A stretch of 64,000 nt of DNA from CAZFER01 sp964517495 (GTDB lineage Bacteria > Hinthialibacterota > Hinthialibacteria > Hinthialibacterales > Hinthialibacteraceae): the NCBI GenBank assembly GCA_964517495.1, contig CAZFER010000025.1, positions 14,243 to 78,242 of the forward strand, in the 5' to 3' direction. A model generated the notes under the pieces. The model saw only the letters and a list, made by a program, of their open reading frames with translations, ran no database searches and had not been told where the DNA came from. This document shows positions 61,211 through 64,000 of the stretch, one piece after another (the first letter of the stretch is position 1; every line of letters starts with the position of its first letter). Both the position numbers and the translations under genes were made by a program.

Positions 61211-62719
61211 TTAGTTCAACACCCGGCGCAACACGCCTGAGCGATCAATCCAGGCCGCTTTGGTCACCTCAAAATAACTGCGAGTCACCCGCCAGCGTGG
61301 ATCATTTTCCGGCAAATCATTGGGGAGATCCTTCACATACTCGGTAAACAAACTGGAGAAAAATCCAAACGCATAACGCGGTGTTCCCAGCATGGTGAGA
61401 GTGTCGCGCAAGATATGAAAGTCGAAATCCTCTTCAAACAGTTCAGCCAGTTGGTTTTGCTGGCTGTTCTCCTTTTCACACGATTGCATGCGCTGGTTGG
61501 CTATCTCATATAATTCCTGTCCGCTCCACTTTAACTCACCGATCAGGTTGGATTTATCCAAACGCATACGCTTCAATTGTTCAGGTGATGCATTGCGATA
61601 GATCTCATCCAATTCAATTGGTAAAAACAGTTTCAATCCCAATTTGGGATACTGTAGAAACTTGATATCCATTAAGGTTTCGATGAATGGACGCATTAAA
61701 TCGATGCGGGAACTCAACATTGAGGGTTCATCAATTCGATCCAGCAACACGTAAACACCTTTATAACCAAAGTTATCCAGGATACTTATAAACTGATCCA
61801 GCAATTGATAGCGGCTGGCTGCATCCGAACCACGCGGGAGGATGAACTCACGCCGTTCTTTGGGTGACAATCCTTTCAAAACATTCGCCAGGTTGATGGT
61901 ATCGTGCTGGAGTATCTTTACACAGCGGTCAGCGCGTGATGCCTGTGCACGAATGGAGGATTGGATAAACAAAAATATTCCCCACACCGCCACCAGGCCT
62001 GTAATTCCAACCAAATGCCAAACCATGTTCATCGAGACCAACGATTCAGGAACATTTAAAACATGGCTGAGAAATGGAAACGCCCCAATGCCCAAACTGA
62101 GCACTGTGCCCAAAATCACCCATATCCAACGCCAATAAGGACGAAATGACGTCATCCCGTAATGGCGTTTTAATTTTTGAATGGCTTCTTTGGCGGTTCG
62201 TTTTTCGGAATGATAATAAATTGCCGTCAATATCAACAAATAGAGTTTTTCTTTATGCCCCAATTTTTTGGGCTTATCTTTGGAATTGATGATTTCGTCC
62301 ACCAGTTTGGTTACGCCCAGAGACAGAATACTGTCGATATGATCGGATATCTTCCACCGGCTGATGGCTTCTTTGGCGGCCTGGTCGTAATCTCCGCGCA
62401 CGCCGATGGTTCGGCGAAAATTCTCGATATAGGTGTTGAAATCGATGTATTCGATCTTGAAGACTTTTTCTTCCGGATTTTTTTCGTTGAATTCATCCAA
62501 GCGGCGATTGATCATCAAACGGAGGGCGCTCTTGCCGCTGCCCTTTTCGCCAAACACAATGGCTGGCGCTGGCATGCGTGGATTGCCATACATCCGGTCG
62601 AAACTCCAATGCACAGCAGCCGTATCCACTTCGGTCAAAATCAAATCCTTATCGGCATCCTCACAGGTAAACGGGTCCTCTGAGAGTCCCCAATAGTCTC
62701 GCCATTTTTGCATGAACAT
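61211..62719 (-). CDS. membrane-linked P-loop ATPase with ExeA-like N terminus
   Basis: 502 residues. N terminus WGLSEDPFTCE recalls the GLxExPF start of ExeA/GspA-type ATPases. Walker A GEKGSGKS at 57-64; Walker B-like GVYVLLDRIDEPS at about 318-330. Two membrane helices (about 190-215, 230-255) split the domain, as in KAP-type NTPases. ATP use at the membrane is likely; the process is unknown. AGGGA lies 8 bases upstream. Followed by the 83-residue gene. Confidence 0.7.
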   Translation of the reverse strand: MFMQKWRDYWGLSEDPFTCEDADKDLILTEVDTAAVHWSFDRMYGNPRMPAPAIVFGEKGSGKSALRLMINRRLDEFNEKNPEEKVFKIEYIDFNTYIENFRRTIGVRGDYDQAAKEAISRWKISDHIDSILSLGVTKLVDEIINSKDKPKKLGHKEKLYLLILTAIYYHSEKRTAKEAIQKLKRHYGMTSFRPYWRWIWVILGTVLSLGIGAFPFLSHVLNVPESLVSMNMVWHLVGITGLVAVWGIFLFIQSSIRAQASRADRCVKILQHDTINLANVLKGLSPKERREFILPRGSDAASRYQLLDQFISILDNFGYKGVYVLLDRIDEPSMLSSRIDLMRPFIETLMDIKFLQYPKLGLKLFLPIELDEIYRNASPEQLKRMRLDKSNLIGELKWSGQELYEIANQRMQSCEKENSQQNQLAELFEEDFDFHILRDTLTMLGTPRYAFGFFSSLFTEYVKDLPNDLPENDPRWRVTRSYFEVTKAAWIDRSGVLRRVLN

Positions 62720-62843
62720 GGTTACGTTCCCTCTCTTTGTTAAAAATTACTCTATGTAAATACGATCCTGTTCACCATCAACATTGACACATTATCCAAC
62801 CAATCAAATCGGTTTGTCCATACCTAACCTATAAATCCCCTTA

Positions 62844-62867
62844 AAAAACCCAAAGAAGGGCTTTTGT
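62844..62867 (-). terminator. possible rho-independent terminator
   Basis: Minus strand AAAGCCC, TTCTTT loop, GGGTTTT then T: a 7-bp stem with one G-U pair. It lies about 165 bases after the PepSY-like gene. The rest of the 314-bp gap between that gene and the ATPase gene holds no recognisable feature. Confidence 0.4.
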
Positions 62868-63033
62868 TAGGATTACGCTTTGATGTGATTTAAAAAAACA
62901 CACACACCAAAAACCACGAATTGTTTTAGATTATTTAGATTCGCGGGAATGAAATGTTGCATATTGGTTAGTCCTTTTCAATCAATAAACACAAGCATGC
63001 TCACGTGAAAATTAAAACTGCTTCAAAAAAAAG

Positions 63034-64000
63034 TCATGTTTTCTCTCGTTCACGTTCCAAAATTTTCCCTTCAGTAGAAATCTTCAATTGTAATTCTTCA
63101 TCGTCCCGATCGATTTCAACCTCATAATATTCAACTCCGTTATCCTTGCAATGCATCAAACTATCAAGAGTCCCACCAACATCCAGTTCTTTTTGAATAA
63201 CAACTCGTACCTTGTTTGGGATTTCTGATAATTCCACTTCAACATGCCGCTCAATGATTTCCCCGTCCGGCGTGATGTCTAAATCGAAATCACGATCATC
63301 GTCGGTCTCACCATCCACATCATAAACTTCATCATCCGCTTCAATCTCAATATTTCTGGCGCCCGGAAACTCACGCTGTACGGCGTTTAACAGGGCTTGC
63401 CGGACTTCCTGACTCATTACGATCCAATGATCAAAAACATCATTCCCTTGCATATCATCAAAACTATCCGTATCCCATGTTTTCCATTCCTTGACACGCT
63501 CTTCCATGCGTTTTTTAACTTCTTGTATGGCGGAATCCACAGATTCGCCAGCCTGTTGTTTTTGAATCAGTAAATACATTTCCATCTTATCTGTGCTGGA
63601 AAGGGCAACGTAATGTTCTACACGTGCTCCATGTTTTAGTCCCTGAATCCAATCAGCAGGCACATCCTCACCCAGTTGGCTTACCAGACCAATCGCTTTT
63701 GTATAGGCATCCTTAATCCTTTTTCGACGCATTTCGAAATCCTCACGGCTGGTTAAGAATCCATCCTCCTGAGCATCTTCCAGGTCACCTTTTGCATCTT
63801 CATCCTGAACCCTTGCATGATCGGCATTATAGTGTTTTCCATCAATATAATACATGACCTTTTGAAACTTCGATGAATAATTGTACACATTGATAGCTGC
63901 CTGATATGCGCTTTTAGGATAATGTTCATTTACAAACATCTTTAAAACTTCTTGTCCACCAAGAGACGGGTTTTCACTTAGTTTCAAGAACGCATAAATA
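63034..64000 (-). CDS. PepSY-like protein with two C-terminal repeats, start cut by the window edge
   Basis: The frame stays open to the last base, so the beginning is missing; the first usable start inside would be a TTG at 63987. About 320 residues visible. The first two thirds are helical and charged. The end has two copies of a PepSY-like beta unit: VEIE/IEIEADDEVYDVDG..DLDITPDGEIIERHVE and VEYYEVEIDRDDEELQLKIS then TEGKILEREREK. PepSY units often sit in secreted inhibitors or sensors. Whether a signal peptide exists cannot be seen. Confidence 0.6.
   Translation of the reverse strand, partial: IYAFLKLSENPSLGGQEVLKMFVNEHYPKSAYQAAINVYNYSSKFQKVMYYIDGKHYNADHARVQDEDAKGDLEDAQEDGFLTSREDFEMRRKRIKDAYTKAIGLVSQLGEDVPADWIQGLKHGARVEHYVALSSTDKMEMYLLIQKQQAGESVDSAIQEVKKRMEERVKEWKTWDTDSFDDMQGNDVFDHWIVMSQEVRQALLNAVQREFPGARNIEIEADDEVYDVDGETDDDRDFDLDITPDGEIIERHVEVELSEIPNKVRVVIQKELDVGGTLDSLMHCKDNGVEYYEVEIDRDDEELQLKISTEGKILEREREKT

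Overview
The window looks like a piece of chromosome from an uncultured diderm (Gram-negative-type) bacterium. Supporting this are Sec signal peptides, two lipobox proteins (an NHL lipoprotein and a ferric-iron binding protein), a periplasmic adaptor/MacB-type exporter, several ECF sigma factors and a PssA-type phosphatidylserine synthase. Base composition is moderate to slightly AT-rich. The phylum cannot be fixed from sequence alone; the mix of giant multi-domain membrane proteins, NHL repeats and dense intergenic palindromes suggests an environmental candidate phylum. No rRNA, tRNA, CRISPR array, intact transposase or prophage was recognised.

Layout. 1-9.3 kb: edge fragment of a DUF4870-like protein, a multi-spanning protein with a prepilin-like N terminus, an ECF sigma/anti-sigma-like/secreted protein/HlyD/MacB-permease operon, and two GT39-type membrane glycosyltransferases. 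9.5-14.2 kb: pncB, a secreted protein coupled to a JAMM peptidase, and aroC. 14.4-24.3 kb: the translation cluster nusA-infB-DUF503-rbfA-truB-rpsO-pnp (all minus strand), with a structured rpsO-pnp spacer and an FmdB-type zinc ribbon upstream. 24.4-26.4 kb: M3 oligoendopeptidase and a small acidic protein. 26.4-29.7 kb: a toxin-antitoxin (TA) island and graveyard. It holds two intact pairs, intact antitoxins or partners, and fragments of PIN, ParE/RelE, DUF4258, YgiT, HicB/HicA and HepT-like genes. A 315-bp direct repeat (313/315 identical) flanks one of the intact pairs, and each copy starts with an attC-like palindrome.

29.9-39.8 kb: a coiled-coil membrane protein, a ferric-iron-type ABC importer operon (binding protein, two-domain permease, ATPase) ending in an NHL lipoprotein, a large coiled-coil membrane protein with a Cys-rich knuckle, and thiL. 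39.8-41.9 kb: a decayed PIN toxin behind an intact antitoxin, then a GntR/LacI repressor. 42.1-49.1 kb: two tandem CDP-alcohol phosphatidyltransferases, a class II aldolase, gpsA, and a second ECF sigma operon ending in a PspC protein. 49.1-64 kb: a 1939-residue GT39/DUF2298/NHL fusion, nth, pssA, a five-PAS hybrid histidine kinase, a membrane-linked AAA-type ATPase operon and a PepSY-like protein cut by the window edge.

Intergenic spaces are full of repeats. One family, about 160-176 bp, has terminal inverted repeats close to TCAGCCAT/ATGGCTGA around an inner pair of GC-rich palindromes and looks like a MITE. Two other hairpin families recur. Several elements sit right against gene starts and may supply ribosome-binding sequence. 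The most unusual items are the TA island with its shared-frameshift duplication, the GT39-DUF2298-NHL fusion and the TIR-bounded palindrome family.
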